Below the pieces are notes generated by a model, which searched no databases, was not told where the DNA came from, and worked only from the letters and a program-made list of their open reading frames with translations. From NCBI RefSeq assembly GCF_001442535.1, contig NZ_CP013141.1, positions 3,442,857-3,506,856 on the forward strand: DNA of 64,000 bases, given 5' to 3'. This document shows, one piece after another, positions 18,007 to 27,144 of this stretch. The position numbers were made by a program, and so were the translations under genes. Position 1 is the first letter of the stretch; every line of letters begins with the position of its first letter. The DNA comes from Lysobacter antibioticus. Its GTDB lineage: Bacteria > Pseudomonadota > Gammaproteobacteria > Xanthomonadales > Xanthomonadaceae.

Positions 18007-18061
18007 GGTTTTCACGCCTGCGACCAGGGTGCAGCGCTCCGGCGCAGGCGCCGGCGTGCGC

Positions 18062-18259
18062 TCAAACGCACTCGAACGCGACGACCTGCCCCTTCTCGTT
18101 GTAGATCGGACGGACGGTTTTCCCCATCGGGCAGAACTTCGGCAGGTTGCCGATGACTCCGCCCCGGGTACGGTCGGGAGCCGGTGCGGTGCGGACATCG
18201 GTGGCCTGGACGGCCCCGGACAACAGTACGGCGGCGAGCAACAGCGACAGCTTGATCAT
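18062..18259 (-). CDS. Small secreted protein, unknown function
   Basis: The 65-residue product begins with a clear signal peptide (MIKLSLLLAAVLLSGAVQA, cleavage after residue 19). The mature part of about 46 residues has two cysteines (in FCPMG and FECV), which could form one disulphide in the periplasm. No family is recognised. The start ATG at 18259 has a poor ribosome binding site. It is divergent from the amidohydrolase gene (18441) with 181 bases between and has its own downstream hairpin, so it seems independently expressed. Coding is supported by the signal peptide and codon bias. Confidence 0.65.
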   Translation of the reverse strand: MIKLSLLLAAVLLSGAVQATDVRTAPAPDRTRGGVIGNLPKFCPMGKTVRPIYNEKGQVVAFECV

Positions 18260-18440
18260 GACGGTCGACTCGTTCTGGACGAACCGGATGGATGCCGACG
18301 AAGGGCCTGTGCGGCCGATGCGGGCCTCCGGTCCGGCCGGCCCGCATCGGCCCCCAAGTTGCAGTCATGCATGACCCTTGGCAACGGTGCGCGGCCGAAT
18401 CGGCGGCTAAGATCGGCCAACTTCGTCCCGGAATCCGCAT

Positions 18441-19742
18441 ATGACCCGTCTCGCCGTCGCCGTCATCGCCGTCCTGTCCGCCGCCCCGGCCTATGCCGCC
18501 CCCGCCGCCGCGGCCGAACCGATGGCGTTGCAATGCGGCCGCTTGTTCGACGCGCGCAGCGGCAAGTTGCTGGAAGCGCGCACCGTGGTGGTGCGCGACG
18601 GCAAGGTCGAGCAGGTCCTCGACGGCCGCGCCGAGGCGCCGGGCACGCGCACGGTCGACCTGTCCGGCCACACCTGCACCCCCGGCTGGACCGACCTGCA
18701 CGTGCACCTGGGCGACCAGTCCAGCCCGAAGAGCTACGAGGAAGACTTCCGCCTAGACCCGGTCGACTTCGCCTTCCGCTCGGTCGGCTACGCCAACAAG
18801 ACCCTGATGGCCGGGTTCACCAGCGTGCGCGACCTCGGCGGCGAAGTGAGCCCGCATCTGCGCGACGCGATCAATCAGGGCCTGGTCGCCGGCCCGCGCG
18901 TCTGGGCCGCGGGCAAGTCGATCGCCACCACCGGCGGCCATGCCGACCCGACCAACGGCTATAACGCCACGCTCTCGCACCTGCTCGGCCCGCCGGGCCC
19001 GACCGAAGGCGTGATCAATTCGGTCGACGAGGCGCGCCAGGCGGTGCGCCAGCGTTACAAGGACGGCAGCGACGTGATCAAGATCACCGCCACCGGCGGC
19101 GTGCTGTCCTACGCCAAGTCCGGCGACGCGCCGCAGTTCACCGTCGACGAGGTCAAGGCCATCGTCGACGCCGCCAAGGACTACGGTTATCGGGTCGCCG
19201 CGCATGCGCACGGCACCGAAGGCATGAAGCGCGCGGTGCTCGGCGGGGTGACTTCGATCGAGCACGGCACCTACATGACCGACGAAGTCATGTCGCTGAT
19301 GAAGCAGAAAGGCACCTGGTACGTGCCGACCATCTATGCCGGGCGCTTCGTCGCCGACAAGGCCAAGATCGACGGCTACTTCCCCGAGGTGGTGCGGCCG
19401 AAGGCGGCGAGGATCGGTTCGCTGATCCAGCAGACCGCGGCCAAGGCCTACAAGAACGGCGTCAAGATCGCCTTCGGCACCGACATGGGCGTCGGCCCGC
19501 ACGGCGACAACGCGCGCGAATTCCTCTACATGGTCGAAGCCGGCATTCCCGCCGCGGTGGCGCTGCAAGCCGCGACCATCCGCGCCGCCGAAGTGCTCGG
19601 CGTCGACGATCAGGGCGTGATCGAAGCCGGCAAGCGCGCCGATATCGTCGCCGTGCCGGGCAACCCGCTCGAGGACATCAATGCGGTAATGAAGGTCGAT
19701 TTCGTGATGAAGGACGGACAGATCTTCAAGCAGGCCTTGTAA
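18441..19742 (+). CDS. Secreted metal-dependent amidohydrolase (prolidase-like)
   Basis: The 433-residue periplasmic enzyme of the amidohydrolase superfamily has a signal peptide at 1-19. Metal ligands are in place: HxH (His87, His89), Lys214 in VIKITATGG (probable carboxylated lysine), His255/His257, His275 in IEHG, and Asp348 in FGTDMG. This set is typical of the Xaa-Pro dipeptidase/arylalkylphosphonate-type subgroup annotated in many Xanthomonadaceae. A peptidase or carboxypeptidase-like activity on C-terminal Pro or Arg/Lys substrates is known for relatives; the substrate here is unknown. Length is normal. It stands alone, with a strong hairpin after the stop. Confidence 0.9.
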   Translation: MTRLAVAVIAVLSAAPAYAAPAAAAEPMALQCGRLFDARSGKLLEARTVVVRDGKVEQVLDGRAEAPGTRTVDLSGHTCTPGWTDLHVHLGDQSSPKSYEEDFRLDPVDFAFRSVGYANKTLMAGFTSVRDLGGEVSPHLRDAINQGLVAGPRVWAAGKSIATTGGHADPTNGYNATLSHLLGPPGPTEGVINSVDEARQAVRQRYKDGSDVIKITATGGVLSYAKSGDAPQFTVDEVKAIVDAAKDYGYRVAAHAHGTEGMKRAVLGGVTSIEHGTYMTDEVMSLMKQKGTWYVPTIYAGRFVADKAKIDGYFPEVVRPKAARIGSLIQQTAAKAYKNGVKIAFGTDMGVGPHGDNAREFLYMVEAGIPAAVALQAATIRAAEVLGVDDQGVIEAGKRADIVAVPGNPLEDINAVMKVDFVMKDGQIFKQAL

Positions 19743-19758
19743 GCGCCGCGCCGGATCG

Positions 19759-19792
19759 CTGCGAACGCCGGCGTGCGTCGGCGTTCGCAGCC
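19759..19792 (+). terminator. 13-bp hairpin after the amidohydrolase gene
   Basis: A perfect GCTGCGAACGCCG/CGGCGTTCGCAGC stem has an 8-base loop, starting 16 bases past the stop. There is no T tract, so it may be a Rho-assisted terminator or 3' stabiliser. Confidence 0.5.
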
Positions 19793-20018
19793 GCCTGCCT
19801 GCTCCGGCCCAGTTCCAGTTCCAGTTCACAGAAAAGCTGCCTGTGCGCTGCCTGCGGCGCCAGCACCGCCGTGCCCGTGAACTGAGTCACGGCGGGCCCG
19901 CCGCGTGCGTGGCATAAGCACGGTGCCGGGCCAGCATCCGGCACAGGACATTCAAACGCCGCAGTACATCGAGGCCGCTCGCGCCTCCCGGCCCACGCTT
20001 CACCGAAAGGGAGTTCGA

Positions 20019-20318
20019 ATGAAATCGCCCTTGCTCGCCGCCGCGGTCTGCGCGACTGCCCTCGGCAGCCTGCTTTCGATGACCCAGGCACTCGCGGCCC
20101 CGCCGTGCCCGGAATGTTTCTATCCCTACCGCGCCTGCATCCGCAGCGCCGTCACTGCGGAACAGCAACTGGCCTGCGAGCTCGAATACGACGACTGCCG
20201 CGCGACCTATTGCGAATTCACCGCCACCGCGAACGACGCGCTGCTGCCGCGCGAACGCGACCTGGCCTCACCGGTAGAAGCCGCGCGCATCGTCGACACG
20301 CGGCAAGGCGCGCGCTGA
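20019..20318 (+). CDS. Small cysteine-rich secreted protein, unknown function
   Basis: The 99-residue product has a signal peptide (about 1-27, ending ALAA) and a Cys-rich mature segment. The six cysteines are arranged as CPEC, YRACI, ACELEYDDC and TYC, suggesting disulphides. No family is recognised. The ATG at 20019 has a good AAAGGGAG ribosome binding site five bases upstream. It follows the amidohydrolase gene by 276 bases and converges with the DUF998 gene. Secretion is a prediction. Confidence 0.7.
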   Translation: MKSPLLAAAVCATALGSLLSMTQALAAPPCPECFYPYRACIRSAVTAEQQLACELEYDDCRATYCEFTATANDALLPRERDLASPVEAARIVDTRQGAR

Positions 20319-20523
20319 GTTCCTCGCCGCGCGGCTCGGCACCTCCGACGCCGCGCGCTCCAGGACCGCCGTCGCCGCAGCAAGGTCGGCCGCGGACGTC
20401 GCGTCCGCGGCAGGCGCCGAATACGATCGACCTTGCTGCGGCGTCGGCACCTGTCATCGAAGCGAATGCGCGCGGCGCGCATTCGCGGTCGTGTGCGCAG
20501 CATCGACATTGCGCCGCTCGGTA

Positions 20524-21198
20524 TCAGTTTCCGGGGCGTTCGCCGCGCGCCGTGGCCACATAAGCCACCAACCAGATCAGCAAGGCGAGCCGCTGGGCGA
20601 TCGGCGCCGGCAATACGCCGATGTCGGCGCCGAGCACCGCGACCAGCACCAGAGCACCGGACAACACTTCGACCGAGATCAGGCCGCGCCACGCCTGCAG
20701 GCCGCGCGCACCGATCGCGAGCAAGGCCGCGCCGGCCACGAAGGCCAGCCACCACAGCATCCAGGCGGTCGCATGCAGACGACTGGCCGGCGCATCCAGG
20801 TCGGTCGAATCCAGCGCGAGCCCGCCCTGCGCCGCCCAGGCCAGGGCCGACAGGCACCACAGCCAGGCACCGATGCGCGCCATCGCGCCGGCGCTGCGCA
20901 AGCGTTCGCGCAGCCGCCAGGCCACTACCGCCAACAGCAGCCCCGGCACCATGAAGCCGAGCAGATTGAAGGCGGCCGCATGGGCGATGCCGTCGGCACC
21001 GAGCAGGCCCGGCGGATGCAGGCGATGCGAATAACCTTCGAGCGCCGCGCCGAAACCGAGCAAGGCGCCCAGGCAGCACAGCGCCGCCGCCAATGCGAGC
21101 GCCTGCATGCGGCCGCGGCGCTTGCCTGCGCCGGTGTTGGCTGCGTCGGTGTCGGCCGCGACCGCCGGGCCGGTGTTCGGGTTCGATGAGCGCTTCAT
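20524..21198 (-). CDS. DUF998-type integral membrane protein
   Basis: The 224-residue protein has about six hydrophobic segments (roughly 31-52, 74-97, 108-128, 140-162, 172-192, 196-215). Near the first extracytoplasmic loop is GYSHRLHPPGLLGADGIAHAAAFNLLGFMVPG, which fits the DUF998 membrane family in layout. Function of that family is unknown. The N-terminus is hydrophilic and basic. It is convergent with the small Cys-rich gene and divergent from cnoX, with about 100 bases between starts. Confidence 0.75.
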   Translation of the reverse strand: MKRSSNPNTGPAVAADTDAANTGAGKRRGRMQALALAAALCCLGALLGFGAALEGYSHRLHPPGLLGADGIAHAAAFNLLGFMVPGLLLAVVAWRLRERLRSAGAMARIGAWLWCLSALAWAAQGGLALDSTDLDAPASRLHATAWMLWWLAFVAGAALLAIGARGLQAWRGLISVEVLSGALVLVAVLGADIGVLPAPIAQRLALLIWLVAYVATARGERPGN

Positions 21199-21298
21199 CG
21201 CGTCATGCTAGCGTGCGCACCCGCGGCGCGCGCTTGCCTTGCGCCCGATCGCCCCCACTTCGGGTTCCAACCCGAGCACCACGCAGACGAGCCAGACG

Positions 21299-22168
21299 AT
21301 GACCGCAACCGCCAAGCCCCACGTCTTCGACGCCACCGCCGATCGCTTCCAGGAAGAGGTGCTGCAAAAATCCCTGCAGGTGCCGGTCCTGATCGATTTC
21401 TGGGCCGAATGGTGCCAGCCGTGCAAGACCTTGGGCCCGATCCTGGAAAAGCTGGCGGCCGACTACAACGGCGCCTTCGAGCTGGCCAAGGTCGACGTCG
21501 AAGCCGAACAGCAGCTCGGCGCCGCGTTCCAGATCCGCTCGATCCCGACCGTGTTCCTGGTCAAGGGCGGCCAGTTGGTCGACGGCTTCGCCGAGGCCCT
21601 GCCGGAAAGCGCGGTGCGCGAATTCCTCAAGCACCACGGCATCGAGCCGGCCGAGGCCGCGCCGGCCGAAGAGGCCATCGCCGAGCCGGCGGCGGTCGAT
21701 CCGCACGACGAAGTCGTGCGCTTGCGCCACGAAGTCGCCGAACAGCCCGACAAGGCCGAACTCAAGCTCGACCTGGCCCTGGCCCTGCTCGCCACCGGCG
21801 CGGCGCAGGAGTCGGAGCAGTTGCTCGACGCCCTGCCGGCCAACCTCGCCACCGACGACCGCAGCCTGCGCGCCCGCGCCCGCCTCGGCTTCCTGGCCGT
21901 GAGCAAGGACGCGCCGCCGGTGCAGACGCTGGAGGCCGCCATCGCCGCCCAGCCCGAAGACCTGCAAGCCCGCTACCTGCTCGGCGCACGCCTGCTCGCT
22001 GCCGGTCACGACCAAGCCGCGCTCGAGCACTTCATCGAACTGCTGCGCCGCGACCGCGCCTATCAGGACGGCCTGCCCCGCAAAGCCCTGATCGACGCCT
22101 TCAAGGTGATCGAGGACCAGGACCTGGTCGGCCAGTACCGCCGCAAGATGGCCTCGCTGCTGTTCTGA
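21299..22168 (+). CDS. cnoX: Chaperedoxin CnoX (thioredoxin-TPR protein, YbbN)
   Basis: The 289-residue cytoplasmic protein has an N-terminal thioredoxin fold (about 8-115) with active site WCQPC (Cys39, Cys42) and cis-Pro in RSIPTVFL. The C-terminal half (160-289) is made of TPR-like helical repeats. Length and layout match CnoX/YbbN (E. coli 284). Members hold oxidised proteins and pass them to GroEL/DnaK. The E. coli protein has lost the redox motif, whereas this one keeps both cysteines and could be redox-active, as in Caulobacter. The ATG at 21299 is chosen, since the upstream open frame is low-complexity. It is followed 131 bases later by a DUF4442 gene. Confidence 0.93.
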   Translation: MTATAKPHVFDATADRFQEEVLQKSLQVPVLIDFWAEWCQPCKTLGPILEKLAADYNGAFELAKVDVEAEQQLGAAFQIRSIPTVFLVKGGQLVDGFAEALPESAVREFLKHHGIEPAEAAPAEEAIAEPAAVDPHDEVVRLRHEVAEQPDKAELKLDLALALLATGAAQESEQLLDALPANLATDDRSLRARARLGFLAVSKDAPPVQTLEAAIAAQPEDLQARYLLGARLLAAGHDQAALEHFIELLRRDRAYQDGLPRKALIDAFKVIEDQDLVGQYRRKMASLLF

Positions 22169-22299
22169 GCGGTCTGAGCCGGGCCGGTGCGCGGGGATCT
22201 GCGGGCGGCCGAGGCTAGCCCGCCGGCCCCGACCAGGCGAAGACTTGACTATACGCATCCGTATGGCAGGCTAGACCGGCCTTCGCCACCCTTGCCCCC

Positions 22300-22776
22300 A
22301 TGAAAGCCCGCACCCTGCGCCACGGCCTCAATCTGTGGCCGCCGTTCCTGTTTTCCGGCATCCACGTCGCCGCGATCGCCCCGGACTACCGCCAGGCCAC
22401 GGTCGAGCTGCGCATGCGCCCCTGGAATCGCAACTACGTCGGCACCCATTTCGGCGGCAGCCTGTTCTCGATGACCGACCCGTTCTGGATGCTGCTGGCG
22501 ATGAACGCCCTCGGCCGCGAGTACATCGTCTGGGATCGCGCCGGTTCGATCGAGTTCGTCAAACCCGGGCGCGGCACGGTGCGCGCCGACTTCCGTCTCG
22601 ACGACGACGTGCTCGACGAACTGCGCAAGGCCACCGCCAACGGCGACAAGTACCTGCACTGGTTCGACACCGACGTGGTCGACGCCAGCGGCGAAGTAGT
22701 CGCCAAGATCCGCAAACAGCTGTACGTGCGGCGCAAGCGCGACAAGCGCAGTCCGGACCGCACCGACGACCGCTGA
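22300..22776 (+). CDS. DUF4442 hotdog-fold thioesterase-like protein
   Basis: The 158-residue protein has the single hotdog fold expected of the DUF4442/YiiD C-terminal family. Its landmarks are NRNYVGTHFGGSLFSMTDPF, a long helix region, VDRAGSIEFVKPGRGTVRADF-like strands, and a final IRKQLYVRRK strand. Hotdog enzymes usually hydrolyse acyl-CoA or acyl-ACP thioesters. The substrate here is unknown. The basic tail (RRKRDKRSPDR) is not part of the fold. It is co-directional with cnoX (131 bases) and the kinase gene (250 bases downstream). Confidence 0.85.
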   Translation: MKARTLRHGLNLWPPFLFSGIHVAAIAPDYRQATVELRMRPWNRNYVGTHFGGSLFSMTDPFWMLLAMNALGREYIVWDRAGSIEFVKPGRGTVRADFRLDDDVLDELRKATANGDKYLHWFDTDVVDASGEVVAKIRKQLYVRRKRDKRSPDRTDDR

Positions 22777-23026
22777 TTCCCGCGCCATTCCGCCTGCTGC
22801 GCGCAGGTATGGTGCGGTCGCAATGCCGCCAAATGCGGCAATTGTTGACCGATTGCTCATCTCCGGACGGTCGACAGCGCCATCGAACAGACCGGCCGAC
22901 GGCGCCGCCAGTGGACCAAGGTCCAGCGCCCCTCTACTTGTCACGCCAGCCTGCCAAGCAGCACACTAGGCTCTTACGCGGGCACTGCGACAGCGTATGC
23001 TGTGCAGTCGCGACACGGGGCCGCGA

Positions 23027-25051
23027 ATGTCGATCATCACAACGCAATCCGATGAACCCAGCGCGCCGATGCCGGAGATTGCCGGCTATCGACTGCGCCA
23101 GATCATCAACCACGGCGGCTTGTCCACGGTCTACCTGGGCGAGCAAGTCGCGCTTGGCCGCGAAGTCGCCATCAAGATCATGCTGCCGCACGCGCTGGCC
23201 GACGAAGTCAGCCGCCGTCGCTTCGAGAACGAAGTCCGCACGATCGCGCGCCTGGAACATCCCCACGTCGTCGGTATCCACGAAGTCGGCCGCACCCGCG
23301 AGGGCCTGCCCTACTACGCCATGCCGTTCCTGCCGCGCGGCCATCTGGGCAAGCGCATCGAGCAGGGTTTCTCGCGCGGCGAAGCCGAGGTGATCTCGAT
23401 CGTCGAGCCGCTGCTGTCGGCGCTCGAGTACGCGCACTCGCGCGGCGTCGTGCATCGCGACGTCAAGGCCGAGAACGTCCTGTTCGACATCACCGAACGG
23501 CCGCTGCTGGCCGATTTCGGCATCGCCCTGCGCCGCGGTTTCGGCGCGCGCATGACCGCGACCGGCCTGGCCGTGGGCAGCACCGCCTACATGGCGCCGG
23601 AGCAGGCGCGCGGCGAAGAAGTCGACGGCCGCGCCGATCTCTACAGCCTCGGCGTGCTGTGCTGGGAAATGCTGACCGGCCGGCTGCCGTTCGAGGCGCA
23701 GGACGCGCTGTCGATGGCGGTCATGCACGCGCAGAACCCGATCCCGAAACTGCCGCCGCCGCTCAAGCACTGGCAGCGTTTCATGAACCGCGCCCTGGCC
23801 AAGCAGCCCGACCAGCGTTTCAGCGACGCCGCCGAAATGGCCGAGGCGGTCAGCGAGATCAAGCACCGCGGCGAGCTCTCGCGTTTCGGCCGGGTGGCCG
23901 CGCAACTGCGTCCGCTCAAGCGCTGGGTGACCCCGGCCTGGGCCGGCCTGGCGGTGGTCGCGATCGCCGTGGTCAGCATCGCCTTCGCCCTCAACCGGGT
24001 CGAGAAGGACGGTTTCTTCCGTGCCGAACTGCCCAGCGCGAACAAGAGCGGTGCGACCCGGATCGACAACGACCCGACCCAGGCGATGATGGCGCCGCTG
24101 CCGCAGGCGCCGCTGCAGGAGTCGCTGCAGAACGCCCGCACCTACATCGCCCAGGGCCGCCTGGCCTCGCCGGCCGACGCCAACGCCTACAACAGCCTGC
24201 TCACCGCCTGGCATCTGGACAGCACCAGTCCCGAAGTCGGCGTGGTGGTCGGCGAACTCACCCAGGCCTTCGGCGATGCCATGGCCAGCGATCTGCGCGA
24301 AGGCCGCGACCAGCGTGCGCGCGAGCACTTGGTCAACGCCACCGCGCTCGGCCAGCAGACCGGCACCGCCGACTCGGCCGCGCAACGCAGCCTGCGCGAG
24401 AAAGCCGCGCAAGCCCTGGAAACCCGCCTGGAACAGGCCGCGCGCCGCGGCGACGGTGCCGACGCCGGGCGCGTGATCGCGCTGGCCGAAGAGTTCGGCC
24501 TGCCGCGCACCGTTTCCACCCGTTTGATCGCGCAGGCGCGCGGCGTCGCCGGCGACGGCACGGTCGCGCGCGGCGTGGCCACGGTCGGCGCGGCCGCACC
24601 GGCCAGCAGCGTCGCGGTGAGTTTTAACCCGCGTCCGGTCAGCCGCGGCGAATACGCACGTTTCGTCAGCGCCAACCAGCGCGCACCGGCGCTGTGCCGC
24701 GAGCGCGCGTCCCTGCTGCGCGTGATCGCGCCGAAGGACTGGAAGGCCCCGGGCTTCGACCAGACCGAGACCGAACCGGTGGTCTGCGTGTCGACCTCCG
24801 ACGCCGAGGCCTATGCGCGCTGGTACAGCCAGCAGACCGGCCGCCACTATCGCCTGCCAACCGCCGACGAAGCCCAGCGCATGTCGGGCGGCGGCGGTCG
24901 CGCGCTGTCGATCTGGTCCGGCGATTGCGGCCGCACCTGCCAGCAACGCCAGGTCGGCGGCAGTTCCTGGCGCAGCGGCTCGGCCCTGCGTCCGCTCAAC
25001 GCCACCCGCGGCTACGACGACGTCGGCTTCCGCCTGGTGCGCGAACGCTGA
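23027..25051 (+). CDS. Membrane Ser/Thr protein kinase fused to a SUMF1/FGE-like domain
   Basis: The 674-residue protein has a cytoplasmic Hanks-type kinase (20-285). Visible are a glycine-rich loop near 30, catalytic Lys50, Glu69, HRDVKAEN (143-150, Asp145), DFG (163-165) and MAPEQ (189-193), so it should be active. One membrane helix (about 302-323) leads to an Ala-rich helical periplasmic region (360-520). At 533-674 is a domain resembling formylglycine-generating enzymes, with FNPRPVSRGEYARFV, TSDAEAYARWYSQQTGRHYRLPTADE and RGYDDVGFRLVRE. Many such domains bind ligands rather than acting as enzymes, so a sensor role is likely. The ATG at 23027 is in a poor ribosome binding site context; the ATG at 22997 is an alternative. 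Confidence 0.9.
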   Translation: MSIITTQSDEPSAPMPEIAGYRLRQIINHGGLSTVYLGEQVALGREVAIKIMLPHALADEVSRRRFENEVRTIARLEHPHVVGIHEVGRTREGLPYYAMPFLPRGHLGKRIEQGFSRGEAEVISIVEPLLSALEYAHSRGVVHRDVKAENVLFDITERPLLADFGIALRRGFGARMTATGLAVGSTAYMAPEQARGEEVDGRADLYSLGVLCWEMLTGRLPFEAQDALSMAVMHAQNPIPKLPPPLKHWQRFMNRALAKQPDQRFSDAAEMAEAVSEIKHRGELSRFGRVAAQLRPLKRWVTPAWAGLAVVAIAVVSIAFALNRVEKDGFFRAELPSANKSGATRIDNDPTQAMMAPLPQAPLQESLQNARTYIAQGRLASPADANAYNSLLTAWHLDSTSPEVGVVVGELTQAFGDAMASDLREGRDQRAREHLVNATALGQQTGTADSAAQRSLREKAAQALETRLEQAARRGDGADAGRVIALAEEFGLPRTVSTRLIAQARGVAGDGTVARGVATVGAAAPASSVAVSFNPRPVSRGEYARFVSANQRAPALCRERASLLRVIAPKDWKAPGFDQTETEPVVCVSTSDAEAYARWYSQQTGRHYRLPTADEAQRMSGGGGRALSIWSGDCGRTCQQRQVGGSSWRSGSALRPLNATRGYDDVGFRLVRER

Positions 25052-25088
25052 GCCGCTGAGGCCGAGGCACGACGATCGTCGCGATCTA

Positions 25089-25165
25089 AGCCAAATCCCC
25101 CGCGCCAGCCGGCCCCCTCAACTTCAAGCAACGCAGGGCGCTGCCCCCTTTGCAAAGGGGGCGAA
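25089..25165. repeat. CCCCTTT-type palindromic repeat, copy 3
   Basis: CAAATCCCCCGCGCC is followed about 40 bases later by the hairpin CCCCCTTTGCAAAGGGGG (25144-25161). It is related to the elements at 14761, 14957 and 36840 and lies between the kinase gene and the DUF502 operon. Confidence 0.75.
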
Positions 25166-25273
25166 CTTTCGATGGGCGCCACCCCATAAGCACAGCGCAG
25201 GCCATCAGGCCCCCAGCAGCCAGCAGCGGCGCGGGCCGCGTGTTCGCCGCCGCCGTCGCCTACAATCCGCGCC

Positions 25274-25957
25274 ATGCGCATGTCCAACCTGCAACGCTTG
25301 TTTCTCACCGGCCTGTTGACCCTGCTGCCGATCTGGCTGACCTGGGTCGTGGTCAAGTTCGTGTTCGTGCTGCTGTCCGACACCAGCCGTCCGCTGATCG
25401 GCCCGCTGCTCAACAACCTCGCCCTCGGCTACCCGCACACGCTGGGCTGGTTGAACGATCCGTGGGTACAAACCGCGATCGGCCTGATCGCCACGCTCGG
25501 AGTGATCCTGCTGTCGGGGGTGATGACCCGGCGGGTGATCGGCCAGACCGTGCTGCGCTGGTTCGAGTCGTTGATCAAGCGCATCCCGCTGGCCAGCACC
25601 ATCTATGGCAGCGCGCGACAATTGCTCGACATCCTGCAGACCAAGCCCGACGGCACCCAGCGCGTGGTGCTGATCGACTTCCCGCACAACGAGATGAAGT
25701 CGATCGGCTTCGTCACCCGGGTCATGCGCGAGCAAGGCACCGGCCGCGAACTGGCCGCGGTGTACGTGCCGACCACGCCCAACCCGACCTCGGGTTATCT
25801 GGAGATCGTGCCGGTGGAAAAGATCACCCCGACCGACTGGACCGTCGACCAGGCGATGAGCTTCATCATCTCCGGCGGCGCGGTCTCGCCCGAATCGATT
25901 CCATTCTCGGTGCCGTCGCCGGCGGCAGCGCCGAACCCGGGGGAAGCGCAAGCATGA
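25274..25957 (+). CDS. DUF502 family inner-membrane protein
   Basis: The 227-residue protein has two strong membrane segments (about 7-36 and 65-88) and a conserved soluble part. FESLIKRIPLASTIYGSARQLLD and PTTPNPTSGYLEIVP are hallmarks of DUF502. Relatives are found from bacteria to plants (COV-like proteins), but the molecular function is unknown. The Ala/Pro-rich tail is variable. ATGs at 25274 and 25280 are both possible. A TACAAT hexamer at 25261-25266 would place the transcription start at or next to the ATG, so the message may be leaderless (weak inference). The stop overlaps the next ATG (ATGA). Confidence 0.9.
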   Translation: MRMSNLQRLFLTGLLTLLPIWLTWVVVKFVFVLLSDTSRPLIGPLLNNLALGYPHTLGWLNDPWVQTAIGLIATLGVILLSGVMTRRVIGQTVLRWFESLIKRIPLASTIYGSARQLLDILQTKPDGTQRVVLIDFPHNEMKSIGFVTRVMREQGTGRELAAVYVPTTPNPTSGYLEIVPVEKITPTDWTVDQAMSFIISGGAVSPESIPFSVPSPAAAPNPGEAQA

Positions 25958-27144
25958 AGCCACGCCACTTGCTGCGCCTGGCCGCGTCCCTGCTCGCCTG
26001 CATCGGCTTCGCCGGCGCCGCCGGCGCCGCGCCCGCGGCATTGACGCCGCACCGCATCGCCCTCGACGACGGCCGCAGCTTCAGCCTCAACCTGCCGGCC
26101 GAGCTGGAGATCGTCCCGGCGGTGCAAGGCCTCAAGCGCGTGCGGTTCTTCGCCCGCAGCCCGGACGGCCGCTTGTTCGTCACCGACATGCACGACCTCA
26201 GCGACAACCGTCGCGGCCGCGTCTACGCGCTCGACGATTGGGACGAGCAGCGCGCGCGGTTCGGCAAGGTCTCGGTCTATCTCGACAAACAGCGCAATCC
26301 CAACAGCGTCGCCTTCCACACCGATGCGCAGGGCCGCTCCTGGCTGTACGTCGCCAACACCGACAAGTTGCAGCGTTATCGCTATCGCAACGGCGACCTC
26401 AAGCCTTCGTCGGAACCCGAGACGCTGGCGAGCTTTCCCGACTACGGCCTGAGCTACAAGTACGGCGGTTGGCACCTGACCCGCACCCTCGCCTTCGGCG
26501 ACGGCAAGCTCTACGTCTCGGTCGGCAGCAGCTGCAATGCCTGCATCGAGAAAGAAGACGTGCGCGCGGCGATATTGCAGATGAACCCCGACGGCAGCGA
26601 GCGCCGCATCTATGCGCAGGGCCTGCGCAACGCGGTCGGCCTGTTGTTTCGCGACGGCCAGTTGTATGCGACCAACCAGGGCGCCGATCACCTCGGCGAC
26701 CAGAAACCCGACGAAACCATGTTCGCGGTGCGCGACGGCGCCGATTACGGCTGGCCGTTCTGCTATCACAGCAAGGGCCGCACCCTGACCGATCCGAAGT
26801 TCCCGCGCAAACCCGGCTGCACGGCGGTGCCCAAGCCGTTCGCGTCCTTCCCCTCGCATGCCTCAGCGCTCGGTCTGAGCTGGTTCCCGCCCGCCGACGG
26901 CGCGCTGCTGCGCAACGAATACCTGGTCGCCCTGCACGGCGGCAGCAAGCTCAGCCTCGATCACGGCTACCGCATCGTCCGGGTCGGCGCCGACGGCCGC
27001 AGCGGCGGCGAGCTGGTCAACGGTTTCCTCGCCAAGGGCAAGGTGCACGGCCGTCCCTGCGACGTGCTGCGCAACGGCCGCGACAGCTTCTTCTTCAGCG
27101 ACGACAAAAGCGGCGTGATCTATTACGTGAGGCCCAAGCGATGA
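25954..27144 (+). CDS. Periplasmic PQQ-dependent sugar dehydrogenase-like protein (sorbosone dehydrogenase type)
   Basis: The 396-residue protein has a signal peptide (about 1-27) and a beta-propeller of the soluble glucose/sorbosone dehydrogenase family. Repeated motifs such as PNSVAFH, YVANTDKLQRYRY, RTLAFGDGKLYVSVGS, GLRNAVGLLF, TNQGADHLGD and DYGWPFCY match those of relatives. A CNAC pair could form a disulphide. Substrate oxidised is unknown and PQQ dependence is inferred from family. ATGA overlaps with both the upstream DUF502 gene and the downstream yhhQ show a translationally coupled operon. No functional link among the three is obvious. Confidence 0.85.
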   Translation: MKPRHLLRLAASLLACIGFAGAAGAAPAALTPHRIALDDGRSFSLNLPAELEIVPAVQGLKRVRFFARSPDGRLFVTDMHDLSDNRRGRVYALDDWDEQRARFGKVSVYLDKQRNPNSVAFHTDAQGRSWLYVANTDKLQRYRYRNGDLKPSSEPETLASFPDYGLSYKYGGWHLTRTLAFGDGKLYVSVGSSCNACIEKEDVRAAILQMNPDGSERRIYAQGLRNAVGLLFRDGQLYATNQGADHLGDQKPDETMFAVRDGADYGWPFCYHSKGRTLTDPKFPRKPGCTAVPKPFASFPSHASALGLSWFPPADGALLRNEYLVALHGGSKLSLDHGYRIVRVGADGRSGGELVNGFLAKGKVHGRPCDVLRNGRDSFFFSDDKSGVIYYVRPKR

